The notes: generated from the sequence alone by a model not told the origin. A stretch of 64,000 nucleotides of DNA from Xiphophorus maculatus (GCF_002775205.1 NC_036447.1:19016501-19080500), one strand, 5' to 3'. Shown: positions 12,701 through 27,700, numbered from the stretch's first letter. Made by a program: numbers and translations.

Positions 12701-15700
12701 ATTTTGTGACAGAACATTTCAATTTTTTAACATCTGTAAGTTATAATCATTAAAGTAAACAAAAATAAATACTGTCTTTATTGAATCTGTGGTGTGTATG
12801 TTTTTTTGTTTCACTTTCAACATTTCTTTAAGTTAAAATAAATGAGCATTTTGTTAATGTTGTGACTTACAAATTGACTGAGCTGGATCTTGGAAATTGT
12901 TGGGAACACAAAGCTAATCTGTCCTGTCTTGTGTTTGACAGCTGGATGAGGCACAGCAGGCAGAGTCTCCTCCACCCTGGCTGTCAGACAGAGGGTCAGA
13001 CATGTTTCTTTTCTTTCTAATAGTTTAACATGTTTTAGAACCACCCTAATATCGCTTGAAGTTCTTATAGGTAAAAAAAAAATAGAAAAGCAATTACTTT
13101 TATTCAGACAATTTTTGTAATTATTACTCTGTGTTATAGGATAATGGCTCCTCTTATAGCAGAGTATGACCGGCACATGGACGAAATGACTGAAAAGCTT
13201 CAGAAATATCAGGTAGAAAAACCTTAATGTGACATGTTCTTTATTCATATTCCAGCTTAAAACTTTGGCTCTATTGGGAAATGGTTGCTTCACCATCTAA
13301 AAAGATGGACTTGGATGATAAAAGTTTCTTGTTTTCCTGTTTGAAAACACTTGTGTTGTTGCTTCACAGGAGATGATGACAGATGTCAGACTGAAGCTGG
13401 AAAAGGTTGTGGAGGAAAATGAAAGGTAGAAAGATTTTAGTCCTGTCAATCGGTGGGCTTGAGCTGCAAAACAGAAGTCAAATTGGTACCATTTTCTGTC
13501 ATCAGAGACGTGTTGAAATGATAACCGGTCATATAGCACTTGAAATATTTCTAAGAAATGACATCGACTGTATCGGCGTCTCCTGCCAGAATAAATTTGA
13601 TAGGAATCAGGTTCCCCGGCCTGCGATTCAAAAGTTGTTGCTTTTTAAAATGATCTTTTCAATGTAATTTTTCAGCACTCATCGCATTCTCCAGGTTGCA
13701 TACGGAGCTGAGGGAGTCTATTGAGAAGCAGCTACACTCCCTGCCTGTGGACTCAGAAGCAGAGGGCAGCGCAACAGTAGACACAGCCATCCTTAAAAAC
13801 CTGCAGGAGCAAGTTCAACTGTCTGAACAGGTTTGCAAATGTGCCCGTAAATATCATGTGCTATTTAAAGTTTCATAAAATGCATCTATAGGCTTTTGTC
13901 AACGTTTGTATTTTAGCTTTCTATTAGCAGATCTTAGTTCTGGAGGTTCGTTGAGATTTGCAGCGACAGATCTAAAATTAATTGGAAAAACTCAATTTCT
14001 CAAAGTATCCAAAGAGAATAAAAAATTTTAGTGACTTTCTTTTTTTCTAGATCTGTTGCATGTTGTGATTAAAATATGCATTTTTTTTTGTCCTCAAAGC
14101 CATTTTTTATTTAGAGAATGGAAGACCACATAACTATTTACATATAGAGAGTAAGAAATCTTGTCTGACAATTGATTACTTTGTATCGATGAATCAGAGG
14201 TTGGAATTAGATATTTTTCCCTTGATCAGCTCTTGTCTGTAGGGTGTCTGCAATTACTGAAATATCCAAGGTTTTGTTTGTCCTTGTTGAATGTTTCATC
14301 AAAATGAAGAATTGCTGTAATTTGTGGTCGATGAATTCATAAACCAGTAGCGTTCAGTTTGCATTTTTCGGATAGAATATTTGCCTCTATGGTTAAATTT
14401 GGATATTGTTACATTTATTACATTTTTGTTGTTTTTAAACGACTGCCTCTCTCAAAGGACGTGGAACAGTTTTTCCTTGAATACACATATGTTATAATTT
14501 TTATGGAAAAAAGATCAGTCAAGAATGGAATCTGCATACCTCTTTCTCACCAAGCCAATGCAAACATGGTGCTGCTTTTATCACTAATAAATCTGACTGA
14601 ATCACTGATTTATCTTTGTTAGCACCAACTCTGAGTTGGACCAGAAGAGAGAACGGTACTTGTCAGGGGCTTTGGAGTGGAGTCATGGAGACAAGCAACC
14701 AATCAAAATGTTGTAAATACCATGTTTAAAACGCCAGAGTTAGTTTTGTTTTTGATCTGCTTGTACTGCTTTTCTCCATAAAAACAGAGCACATGTCAAA
14801 CATTTAGCAGATGAGACGTTACTCTGTGAGATATCTCGACCAGATTGTATTATATTAGGTCGATATCTTTTGAGGAATCTCTGTCCTGGACTTTTAAGAG
14901 GATCTGGTGAATTTTGCCTCTTCGCCAGTTAGTTGTTCTGTGGTTTTGTTCTCGGCTTTCTCTGATTTTTGCCACTTCATGTTTTGTATTGACCTTTTTA
15001 ACGCCCAATTTATTTTATAACCTGCTAATAGTTTATTTGTGGGTAAAGGTAATTTATTCAGTCAAATAAGAAATCTCGATCCAAAGAAGCTTGCTTAGTA
15101 ATTTTACTTTAATCTGGAATCATACTTTTCTTTTGAAAATATTATGTAATCAAATTTCTTTTTTGATTGAAATAAAAAAAGAGTTCTACATATGATAATA
15201 GATTTTGATTTTACGAATATGGCTTTAGTGCTACAAAGATTATTCAGTCCATGATTGAATAGAACCAGCAATAAAACCATTCTTTGCTTATAAAACTCCC
15301 ACAGATTATATCCTAAATCTGTGAAGCAGCAGTTCTTCCTAGCCTGCTGAGATCCAGATAGAAGACTCAAACAGAAGTACAGAATCAGAATGTTTTGTTT
15401 ACAAAGAAGGGTTAAGGAAAGAAGAAATATTTCTATATTAATTCTCAGCATTGAATATCAGAAAAAAACTAATGGCAAAAATGTTGGCAAAACAACTCAA
15501 CTCCATTATTTTTGTGAACAGTGAATGGTGACAATGCTCGCTCCCTGAAACACTTCCTGCGGATTCTAAAATTGCAACAAAAGCTTTGCTGAGCCGTAGA
15601 ATTTGATGCAGCTGGATGCCGTGAGCATTTGTCGTGACTGGCACATAAATTAGACGATCAATATAATTTTGATCTCTGCGTTCAGTTGTGAGCACCAGGA

Positions 15701-18700
15701 AACACGCCGCTCCAGCTTTGTCAGAGATGCTTCCTGAAATCTTTTTTTCCTCATCTGTTGGGAGGCAGCAGGAAAAAACAAACACAGTAGTTATGAGAGT
15801 AAATGTGGGTGGATTTGTGTGTGTGTGTGTGTGTGTGCGCGTGCGAGTTCAGGAGCGGAAACAGGCCATGGAGCTGTGGCACACGACGGCCCAGGAGCTG
15901 GACCGCCTACAGCAGGTCTACCAGAGGGCCCTCTCTGACGGGCAGCTCCACAACGCTCAGAGACAGCAGCTCAAGGTTCACTTTCCCACATCAGCTTGCA
16001 GGACTGGCATATTCTACAAGCACAGAAAAGGGAAAAGCTTAAACTTTTGTACTTAGTGATGCATAAGTATTCAGAACCCTCAAGGTTTTTCTTATTTTAT
16101 CACATTATCACCACAAATTAAGCAGGATTTATGGACTAGACCTTCACAAGCTAATGCATTGGCAGACAAAAACACTGAATTTTCAATTCAATATTTTACA
16201 AATAGAAATCTGATTAGTGTGTTTTGCACTTGTATTCAGCTCACCTTTTACTCTGACACACCACGTTAAACTAGGGCTAAAACAATTAGTCGGATTAATA
16301 GTGACTAATTGATTATTCAGATAATTGTAACTTATTTAGTACTTAATTTATCAATTAATTGTTAACTGGACTATACAGACTCAAAAGATGGGCATTTGCT
16401 GAAAGAACAACATAATCAGGGCAGTAATTAAGCCACAACTGTACAAATAATATAGATTTTGCATTTAAGATAAAACAAATAAACAGTTTGTAAATTTGTT
16501 CTACCCAGCACTTCTCAAGTGGATTCGTTTTTTTTCACAATTTTCAAATTCTGCAATAAAGGGTTATTAAGCAAATAATAATTATTCATCAAAGTTAATC
16601 AACAGATTAGCCCTAATCTGTTGATCAGCACCTGCTACTTAACTTCCTAAGTTAAGTAGCAGGTGCTTTATTTAACTTTCTGTTAAGGAAAGCAGAAAGG
16701 GCTTAGTTTTTCACATGTTGTTATTAGAAGTATTTTTTTTAGCTGCAGATTCATTCTTTGCTACAAATGATGAAGCCTTCACCAAAGGAATGTTATGTTT
16801 TTGCATTTTAGCCAATTAAATGTTTATTTTCTTATTTAAAAAAATGAATAACATTATTTCTTATCTGCAGAATGTAACAATTTGTTTTATCCGATTACGT
16901 GATTAATCGTCTTCGTCTCTACATGCGCAAAGCAGATGGAGACGTACTTAAAAAAATCTTTCTGTTGTAATTACGTTGAAGGTGGTTATATAGCATTGAC
17001 TGGAAGCGTAGTGTCTTTCACATGAGCTCCACACTGAAGTTTGTGTACAAAATGTACAAAACAGACTCATGAGTAAATGATGTCCACATTTTTGACCCGA
17101 CTGTAGTAAAACTCCCATTTTGTGTTGGGGTCCTAACCCCTAGGTGGAGCTGTTGTCCTAGCAACAGGGGTTAATTAGAGTCGTTTGGTCTCAGGTAATT
17201 TTTGATATATGTTGGAGGTAATTACTGGCTCTTAAATGCTATTGAATGCCCACTTTTCTGCCATCACAGGATCAGCTTGTTCAGTTCCAGCAGCGCTCTG
17301 ACAAACTCCAAGCGGCCAATCAGAAGCTGGAATCTGTAAGTAATGCTTAATTAAAAGTGTGTTAAATTACTGGCTTCCAATTAGCCATGGGATCGAAATG
17401 CTTTGCGCCTTTCTAAAATGAACCCTGCTCTAATAATTAATCTTGTAACTAAGTGAATGGGTTTCTAAGTCCCACTGGTAGTGAGCCAGAAATGTCTTGT
17501 TGTATAATGGACTGTCAGCTTACTCGGTAATCCTCTAACTATCTCGGCTTTTTTTCTTTTTCCCCAACACATGGCGCTGTATACAACTTCCTCTCCGTCA
17601 CTTGAAATCATAGACACAGCAGCACCATGCTGATCACGGCTCCGTTTCAAACAACCTAGCCGAGCTTCACTCTAACTACGGACGTCTTCTTAACAAAATA
17701 CACATGTGCTTACTTTGCACAACATTCAGTGCGTGTAGAGACAGTATAGTAATACTATATCTTCCTAATGCATTTTTAATGTGCGGTTAAGCCCTGGGCT
17801 TTCCCCTCTCTGACTGTTCATGCAAGCAGTCTTTTTTCACCCACTGCATATGAGAGCAGTTTACTTTGTAGCCGTGAATGACTGATACAGGGTTCCTTAG
17901 GGTTTGTTCTGAAAGGACATGGAAAGTTTTAAGTGAGAAGTTTTGCTAAAAAGTTGCTTCTGACAGAAACTTTCAGAGCGGCGTGTTTGGGAGCTATGCC
18001 TCACAATTGGCATTCTTGTCTTTCCTGCCACACACAGACGAACCAGCAGCTCCTGAAGACGGTGACAGAGCAGAGCACAGAAATGGAGGAGCTGCACTGC
18101 CAGCTCAGGTAACAAAAAAAAAAAATACCTTTGCGTTTTAAAGCTGCTGCTGCCAAAGGGTCTTGTTTCATTATGGATGCACAACACAAGGGAGGTTTCA
18201 TGCCGGAGCCCTTCTTGTACCCCTTTGACAACAATTTCCCATCCAATTTGTGGAATAAAGATAAGTGTAAAAGGTTTTTTTTTTGTTTTGTTTTTTTCCC
18301 ATTAACTGCAACCTGTTCACAAGGGCACAGAAAAGCAGCTAAATTAACATCTGCTTAACACTATTATGTCTGTATTGTCTTTGTTTGTCCTCAGGTACTC
18401 TTCAAAAGGAATCCTCAGCAAATGTGCCTGCATAATTACATTACAATTATTACCTTAATTATGCATTTAATTGGATCATAAGTCGGGCAGTTGTTAAAAA
18501 ATAATCAATCAACGCTAATTATTTCAAAACAGCAAATAATTGCCCTAATTAATCCCTCTGCGTGGCATTATGTTTTTGTTACTGAAGCAGTTTTGGCTGG
18601 TTTTTTTTTGTTTTGTTTTTTGTTTTGTTAAGAGATTACATTTAAATTCTTGACTTTGCCATCAAGTTAGGAGTTAACTTTTAAGCAGCATTGACAGTGA

Positions 18701-21700
18701 ATATATTGTACACTGCGTATGAAGGATCTGCCAACAGAGGATTAGTGTCTTCATCAGGTCTTGCTGTCAGTGTCAGGTTGCCAGGAAACCAGCTGGTATT
18801 CAAGAAAGTCACTGTTCAGAGGCATCAGATTTAGAAAACTCCGGTATCAACACGGAGCGTCACCTGTACTTGTTATTCTATATATTCATCAAAATGCAAA
18901 AGTTGTTTTGTTTGAGAGCCAGAAAACCTGAAAGATCATCAAGAAAGTTTAAAGCATATCAAATAAAATCCTTCCATTGTTTTTCAAAGACAATTAGTAA
19001 TTTTCAAGCACTTTTTTTTTGACTTCAGAAGAGACTTTAGAGCCACAAACCTTTGCAGTGTTTTACTGTGGCTTTTAATTTTTATGGGTCTGCTGTGAAT
19101 ATAAGACCTCTGCAAATTTAGGCTGTAAGATATTAGGAAAATATGTGATTTTGGTAATATTGGTGAATGTTACGATACTGATTTGACTTGCGATGAATAA
19201 ATAATGAAGAATTATTAGTGTCTGCCTCCACTGGTTTTCTCTCTTCAGTCGAATGCTTTGTGCTCAAACTATAAACTCTTTCTACGCTGGGTTAGGCAGG
19301 CTAAAGCTGAACTCAGGACGGCCACAGCCAGAGTGGACGAGATGACCAAATTTTTAGAGAATCTCCAGAAACAGATGAAAAGAAAAGTGAGTAAATCTAA
19401 GTAAATATTGATACATAAAAGATCCATTTAATAGTTTTTGGGAAAACTTCATGGATCCGGCACTGACAGATTATTTTGCCTTTCAATGTGTGTGTGACAC
19501 TTTACCTGTTTAAGTGCTGTTTGATGTTGTTCATTTTCATCAAGCTTCAGTTATTACCAATGTTTTACTTCTTAAATATATTTCTACAAGATTCTGGTTG
19601 ATGACTCATAGTCATACTTTTGTAATTAGGAGGAGGACATGGCTGAGGCTCAGGCCAGAGAGGACACAGCAGACAGAAGACTCCAGCAGCTTCAGACATC
19701 CCTGAGCCAACAGGAAACCCGGTGAACACATTTTTAACCTGCTATTACTTCACCAGTAATCACCTGCCACTTTTTATAACAGGTCTGACGGGCGAGAAGG
19801 AACTGTTCTGTCAATCTTTTTATTTTCTTTTTTAAGTATACTGCAATATTGATTTGACGGGCAGTCATCGAGTTCCACATCTGTGCTTTAAGTGTCACAA
19901 GGCCAAACGGCAGCGCTTACTCTCTCTCCGCTGCTCGCTCTCACTGTTTTCCTCCTTTTCCAGGCTAAAGGCTGCATCTCTGGAGACGGAGGCAGTTCGT
20001 CGAGAGCAAGCTGTGTGGGAGACAAAGGTGGGGGAACTGCAGGCGCGTTGCACCACCCTGGAAGAGGAAAAGTTCGAGGCTCTGTCCAAAGTCAGAGAGA
20101 ATGTTCAAGTAGCTGAAGAGGCTGTATTGCAGAAGGAGCAGGTGACCCCCAGTCTCTTCTCGTCTTTCCGTCAAATCTTTTCTTTTCTTTTTCTCTTTCT
20201 GTACTGACTTGAGTCTTCCTCTCAATCTGCTCAGTTGCACCAGATCCCTGACAACTCTTCACATTCTCTCAGAAATACTACCTCTGAAATGTGCACCTTT
20301 TCCCCTCTTTTTATTTTACCCTGCAGTCCCTTTTAAGAGAGAAACAGAAGACAGAGGAGCTTGAAAAGACAACGCATGCCATCAAGCTCTTGATCCAGGA
20401 GGCTGCAGTCCGAACAAGGAAAGAGGTACATTTGGAACTGGTTGGATAAACATTTCTTTGTTTTAGCAGAATAAATTGTGTCATTCATTACAAGCACTAA
20501 CTGAGGTTGGTTTATGAAGTAAAACGTCTGCATTTAGAAAAATGATTAAACCTCAACTTACCAAGCACTAATCTTACTTGTCTTAGCACATTGATTACAT
20601 TGACAGATAAAAGAGCATTGCACTCTCATTCTGTGGAAGCTACAGGGTTTTTTCACTGTTTGGAAAAGTCTGGATATACAGATTTGGATTTGAGTATTTT
20701 TCAGGCTTGGATTAGAATGTAAATAGAAATTAGAATATGGAAAAGTATTTTAATGTATTTTTTCTATCCTCTTTAGTTTTTACAAAGTCTAATCCATCCG
20801 TGCACCTATGGGGTTTTTTTTCCAGGTTGCACATTCAGACCTGCAAAGCAAAAAAAAAAAAAAAAATCAAGGGTGAATAATTGAGCATTGACTCAATCTC
20901 CCAATTTCTGCTACTCATTGGGAAAAATATTTCTTGAAACGGTTAAAACTATACTGGCATCATTCACACTTTTGATGTAAGATTGGTACTTTCTGAAGCT
21001 CAATTTTTTATTTTATTTTTTGCAGATTATCTGTCTAATGTTAAACTTTCACAAGTTCACAATACACTGATAGCTTTAGCGAATATATTTAAAAGAAACT
21101 GTTATTTATACAAGTTAGCTCCTGCAACTCTAAGGAGTTAAAAAACATACATTGTACATACAGTAGATATGCCATAAATATTAATGTTTGTATTTAAACT
21201 TCAAGAAACACATGAGTCTGAAAAATTCTGCAATTTTGACATGAAAAATTAGTAGGAACACTGTGCAATCTGAAAGTTACAGTGATTTGTGTTCCTGTCA
21301 CTGCAGAGCTCAACATCCAAACATGGCTGAAGCACTGGCTTGCATTTATTTATGTCTCTACACTTTTCAAATATGTCGAGGGAAGACATTTGAGGCCTTG
21401 GACTTTCTTCATTTAAGGACCCACATGCATATTTAACTTTTTTTACCTTCCAGGTACTTAATTTTAAATATTACTTCGAGAGCAAGACACTTTTTTCCAT
21501 TTTAATCTCTTTTTTGCCCCTTTCCCTCTTTTAAAGCCACTGAGAGGGAAGACAAGCATGTATAATGAAGAATTAATCTCCAGGTTACCTACAAGTTTTT
21601 GCCAGACTTTGTACTCTGAGGACATAAGTATTGCCCAGACTGTTAAGCATTAGAAGGAAAACTTCCAGAACATCCTCTACATTCATATGTGTTCCTGGGA

Positions 21701-24700
21701 AAGATGTTAATTCAGTATATAAAAATCTTCTTTTTTTTCCTGCAGTAGTTTACTTCCTCACACACAAACAAATAGAATTGGTTAAGCTTTAATTTTAAAA
21801 TGTTTATTCAGTGAGAAAAAGCAAGTTATATAAAAAATAATTGTTGCTGGGATCAGATGACATCCAGAGTTGTCTTTGCGAGTAAAAGGTTTTATTTACC
21901 TTAATACAAAAACTCAGCCTGTCACACTCGGTGCCTAACGCTCCTCAGCAGAAGGAAAACAGTGCACTGCCTCGCAAACGGTGCGTTCGAGGAACACACG
22001 TAAAACAGTCGCATTCAGTGACATATAGGAAAAATCAATACCAAGGATCAAGGCACAAGACAGACACAAAACCAAGTTCTGAAGGAATGAACAAGCTACA
22101 ATGAAGAATGAATGAACTTATTATAATAAACAAAACAAATTGTACCTGTGAACTATAATACACATGAACAGTAAAATAAATAATAAATAAACTAGATAAT
22201 AAATAAACTAATAAAATAAACTAATAAATTCGGTGTCTCTCACATAATAAATAAATAAAAACTCAACTGCACCACTGTAAAATTAATTTATAGTTAAATG
22301 TTAATTTTAAATTTGTGTTTTGCTTCTTTTAAGTCGGTCAGAATCTTGAGAAGCATTTCATTTGTTATCCCCAGCTATAAGTATCCCCCGGGGTGTAATT
22401 AGGACATGAAGCAGAATATCATTTCTCTAAGCTGCTCTTCAAAATGGGAAAAACTATAGACTATGGATCACAAGCAAGGAAGATGTATCTTGATCTGCCT
22501 GGGTCTGCATATGGCATCAAAAAAATTTGACCTTAACTTGCCCACTTAATGCACTGTTAACCATGGAGGGTCTCAATGCATTATTTCTGACCTTCTGCTG
22601 GTTGTTAGTATCTTTAGAAACACATTAGCTCTCATGTGCTTTATGTTAATATGCAGGAATATATGTTAATATGCAGGAATATATTATATATATTTACATT
22701 TGGAGAACATCATGTGCCAAGAAACTGAACCAAAACTGCATCAGTGACACAGCTGCAAAGAACATGTACGATATACACCGTGTTCCAAGTTATTATGTAA
22801 ATTGGATTTAAGTGTCCAGGATTTAAGTGTCCAGGGAGGCGTCCAGGATGCCTCCTGGACGCCTCCCTGGTGAGGTGTTCCGGGCACGTCCCACCGGGAG
22901 GAGGCCCCGGGGAAGACCCAGGACACGCTGGAGGGACTATGTCTCTCGGCTGGCCTGGGAATGCCTTGGGATTCCCCCGGAAGAGCTAGAAGAAGTGGCT
23001 GGGGAGAGGGAAGTCTGGGCCTCCCTCCTGAAGCTGCTACCCCCGCGACCCGACCTCGGATAAGCGGAAGAAGATGGATGGATGGATGGATTTAAGTGTC
23101 ATAAAGATAAAAATTTTTGTTGTGCTATTAAATTTATAGATGGTATTGCGCGCCATGGCTCTTTGAACCACTATAATTAATTTCGGAGAGCTTGGTTGAT
23201 TAGTTTGTCTGGTGAGCTCAATTGAAGGAAATCTACTTAAGGATGTTCAGCAGGCCACAGGTTTCAAGCAATATGGGAAAGAGAAAGGATCTCTCTGCTG
23301 ATGAAAATCATCATAGTATACCTTGTAGTATGACAAGGTATGAAAACATTAGATATTTAACAAAAACTGAAGCGTTATTGTACTGTGAAAAGACTTGTGG
23401 CTGATTCAGAACAAAGATGGGTTTGTACAGATAAAAGGTTTCTGTTAGACAAATTCATCGGATTAAGAGAGCAGCTGTTAAAATGTCCTTAAAAGCAGCA
23501 AACAGTTATTTGAAGCTGCTGGTGCCTCTGGAACCTCAAGCTGTAGGATCTTCCAGAGGCTTGCGGTGCATGAACCTACTATTTGGCCACCCCTAACCAG
23601 AGCTCACAAGCAGAAACGGTCACAGTGGGCCCAGCCGTACATGAAGATTAGTTTTCAAACAGACTTGTTCATTGATGACTGCTGCGCAACCCTGAATGGT
23701 CCAGATGGATGCAGTAGTGAATAGGTGGTGGATGGCCACCACGTCCCAACACGGCTGTGACGTCAGCAAGGAGGTGGTGGAGTCATTTTTTGGGCTGAAA
23801 TCATAGGGAGAGAATCATTGGTCGACACCTTCAGAGTCCCTGAAGGTGTGAAAATGACCTCAGCACAGTAGATGGACTTTCTGACTGATCACTTTCTTTC
23901 ATGGTTCAAAAAGAAGAGCGTACCTTCCATAGCAAAATCATCTTCATGCATGACAATGCACCATCTCATGCTGCAAGGAATACCACTGTGTCATTGGCTG
24001 CTATGGGCATAAAAGGGGAGAAACTCATGGTGTGGTCACCATCCTCCTCTGACCTCAACCGTATTGAGAACCTTTGGAGTTTTGTCAAGCAGAAAATTTG
24101 AGGGTGGAATGCAGTTCATATTAAAACAGCAGCTCTGGGAAAATATTCTGACATCCTGCAAAGAAATTCAAGCAGAAACTTTCCACAAACTCACAAGTTC
24201 AATGGATGCAAGAATTGTGCAGGTGATAACAAAAAAGAGGTCCTATGTTAACATGTAACTCGGTCTGTTAAGATGTTTTTGATTGAAATGGCTTTTGATT
24301 TTAGTACATGTGACCACTTAATGCTACACATTCAAAGAATGACCGTTTTCAGTTCTTTATAATCCATAAAATGTTTAGAAAATTTGCATTGCATAATAAT
24401 TTGGAACAGTGCATTTTGAGTTTTTTATTTTTGAAAAAAATACTGTTCTCATGGGGAGCTTTGTTCAGTAAAATTTGATTTATACTGTAATAGTTCATGA
24501 CTTGAAAATTATGCTGACCATCATTTGCATTGACCATTTAAGAAAATCTGAGAAAATATCACTTGCATAATAATTTGGAACACGGTGTATGTATTTCTCC
24601 AAATAGGTTTAAGAATTCTACCTAAAATGGCTGTGTGTGTTTTTTCGTGAAGAAATGCATTTTACATGTCAGAAAGTAGGGAAAGAAGCAGGCTGCTGAC

Positions 24701-27700
24701 TTTGATGAGTTTAAATTATTTAGTTAAAGAGAATAACATTCTCTTCAGTAAGTCCAAGGATATATCTCAGGTTTGTTAAAAAGAAAAAAACTGTCAACAA
24801 ACGTCCTTTTCTGCCCTTTCTCTTTTGACTCACCAAAGCATTTATGAGCTTAGCAGTCATGAAAAGTACCAGCTGAGAAGCCAGCAGAGCATCTGCAATA
24901 ATACAAAAACTTGTATTATTTTGACAGTGACAATGAAGGTCACATTAGCTAATTTGTTTTTTTAGTTAAAATTTTTAGATGATATATGAAGGAGAAAAAC
25001 AAAACTCTTCAAGTTCTTTTTTTATAGACATACGGTAGTCGTATTACAACCATAGAAAATTAAGCAATATTTAGATAATTCCCATTTATCCACCAAAGCC
25101 TATGTCCTTAATCTTAAATAGATTTTTGCTAAACTCACAAAAGATATGTGCTATTAGTTAAAATGTGGATAGACCAAAGATGGGTGTTAAGTTCTTAGTT
25201 TTGTTCCTGTTTTCTTTTTTTGTTAAAAACCTGAATAAACTTGATCGAAGGAGAATTGTCCAAGGCCAATCTCTGAGTAATCCGCTGGTGCATTTTCACT
25301 ACTCATCCTTGAAACAAACTAAAACATCAGTCACAAATATATTTCAGATATTAAATAGTTGTTATTGTAAATTATGGCTGTCGTTTCCTTAGACATTTAC
25401 ATTTTAAAAAGAAAATGTTTATTTTCGCATCACCTTAAGTTGTGTTCACATTGCTACTTGTGGGACTGAAGAGTCATTTATTTATCTCGGCTTTTAAATC
25501 TCCATTTCTTTTAAGCCTCATCTATGCTTCCTGTAAAATCTGCGGTTTGATATTTTCCCCATTCAGGTTTTCTGCTTGTACTTTGAGTCATCTAATTGTG
25601 CTACCTGAAAAGGAAAATATTCAAGGCAGAGTCTGAATACAAACATACTTGATTCATTTTTTTCTCCATCTGCCGTGTCAACTCATTAATCGCTTGAGTG
25701 AAGTCCTCTTTACTTTTTCTTTCGTTTCTTTTTGTTCCAACAGGTGGAAAACGTGCGCAAGCAGTGCAACATCCAAATCCATCGTATGGCAGAAGAACTG
25801 TCTGCACTGCAGCTGGTACAAACCTTCCCCCTCACGGGGATACTCCTTTCAAAATGACACTAAACCCTTTTTTGTCTCTCTATTTTTTAGTCTCTATTTT
25901 TTAGTCTGTCTTCAACTCATGTCTTCCATGTCAACCCTTACACCCCTGCCTCACACCCCCTCTTTCTAGGAGTGTGCAGATAAAGAGGCTCAGATTGAAA
26001 GATCCCAGCGTGAGAGGAAAGCTGTAGAAGAAGAACTGGAGAAGGTACTCGCAACAACTCGAGCAAGTTCTCTACTGCAGTCAGATGCAGAGATTTTGAC
26101 GCCGTTTGATTACACTCTTCTATGACCGGGCACGTGGAATCTGTCTTTGTTTAGGTGTATAAGGAAGGCAGGGTGGAGCCGGACTTCAAGAAGATCGAGG
26201 CCCTTCATCAGAGGTGTCTAAATGCAGAGAGGCTGAAGGACGACGCTAACCTCACTCTCCAAAGCACTCAGAAGAAGCTGAAAAAGATGGAGATGGAGTA
26301 AGTGACATCGTGCACATCACTGTAGGCGAGTACGCTTTAGCTTAGCGGGCAGAAAATTAACCGCCATGATCCTCCTCATCTGGTCCACTGTAGCTACAGC
26401 GAGGAAGTGTCGCGGTGTCAGGAGGAGGCGCGGCGGCTGCAGGACTTGCTGGCTGCGGCTCGGAGTGACTGCGTCGGTGTCAGCGACGAGCGGCTTCAGC
26501 TGCAGCAGGAGAACACGCGGCTGCGCAAGGAGATGGATGACTTGCGCAAAGCCAGCATGCAGATCCAAAGAAACGCCAAGCAGAAAGTAATAGGGCTGAA
26601 ACAATTAGTCGAATTAATCGTGATGAATCCATTATTGAAATAAAACTAATTTAGTAATTGATTAATCGTTAACCAGAGTATACGGACTCAAAGACCTCAT
26701 TTTGAATTTAAGATAAAAAAAACAAAAAACCTTCTTTGTCAGTAAATATGTCGTTTAATAATCTAAACTTAATTGACATCATCTGGCTTCAAATTCTGTA
26801 AAAAGAAAATCTTCTACTAAGCACCTTTTTTATCCAATTACGAATTGGGTAATACAAAAATAGTCAAATATTGATAAGTCAAGCAGAAAGAACTGAGCTT
26901 TTCACGTGTTGATGAAGTATTTTCTAGCTGCAGATACATTTTTTACTACAGATGATCAAGCATTCACTAAAGTAAAGTTATGTTACTCCATTTCAGGGAA
27001 TAAAGAGTTTATTGCCTAAATAACTAAACAATACTAGACATGAAGGGAACAAGAAAAAGGGTTTGAACAAGGTTGGGAATAGAGAGGAGCCACTAGACGA
27101 TTTACTGATATTGAGTGCCAGGAAAGATTTATAGAAAGTATGAAAAATCTGAGGTAATGTTGATAATTACTGACAGGGCTGGCATTCAGTGTTTTTAAAG
27201 AGGGCGGCTCTTTATTTCAGAAAATTGCACAGGATTCTTCACAATTTGTCATTCATTTTTACAATATACAGATGATTTTGATCATACGTATCATATGTAT
27301 CTTATTCAAAAGATACATATAATTATTACTTCAGGGTCAATGTTGCAGACTTTATTTAATTGTAAAGAAGGAACTGGGTATTTAAAAATATTTTAATCGG
27401 CAAGCTTTCTTTACGGCTGTCGCCGCTTTAGGTCTCCGAGATGGAGCAAGCATGCAGCCTCAAAGAGCAGGGACTTGATGCGCGGGTGAAGGAACTGGAG
27501 GAAAGGAGCCGAAGCTCCAGCGCCGATCTGACACGCCTCCTTGCAGCACAGCAGAAAAGCACTCAACGATGGAAGGAAGAGGCCAAGAACCTAGCGCAGG
27601 CCTTTGAAAGTAAAATCACAGCTCTCAAGTAAGAATGTGTGGAGATGGGCTTTAACATTTCTAAGGAAAGGAAAAAATGCACAGATCTATTTCTGGTGTT

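Noticed and set aside
12817..13296. 159-codon minus-strand frame
   Set aside because: It lies across two SCLT1 exons on the opposite strand, has no family similarity and no splice or promoter context.
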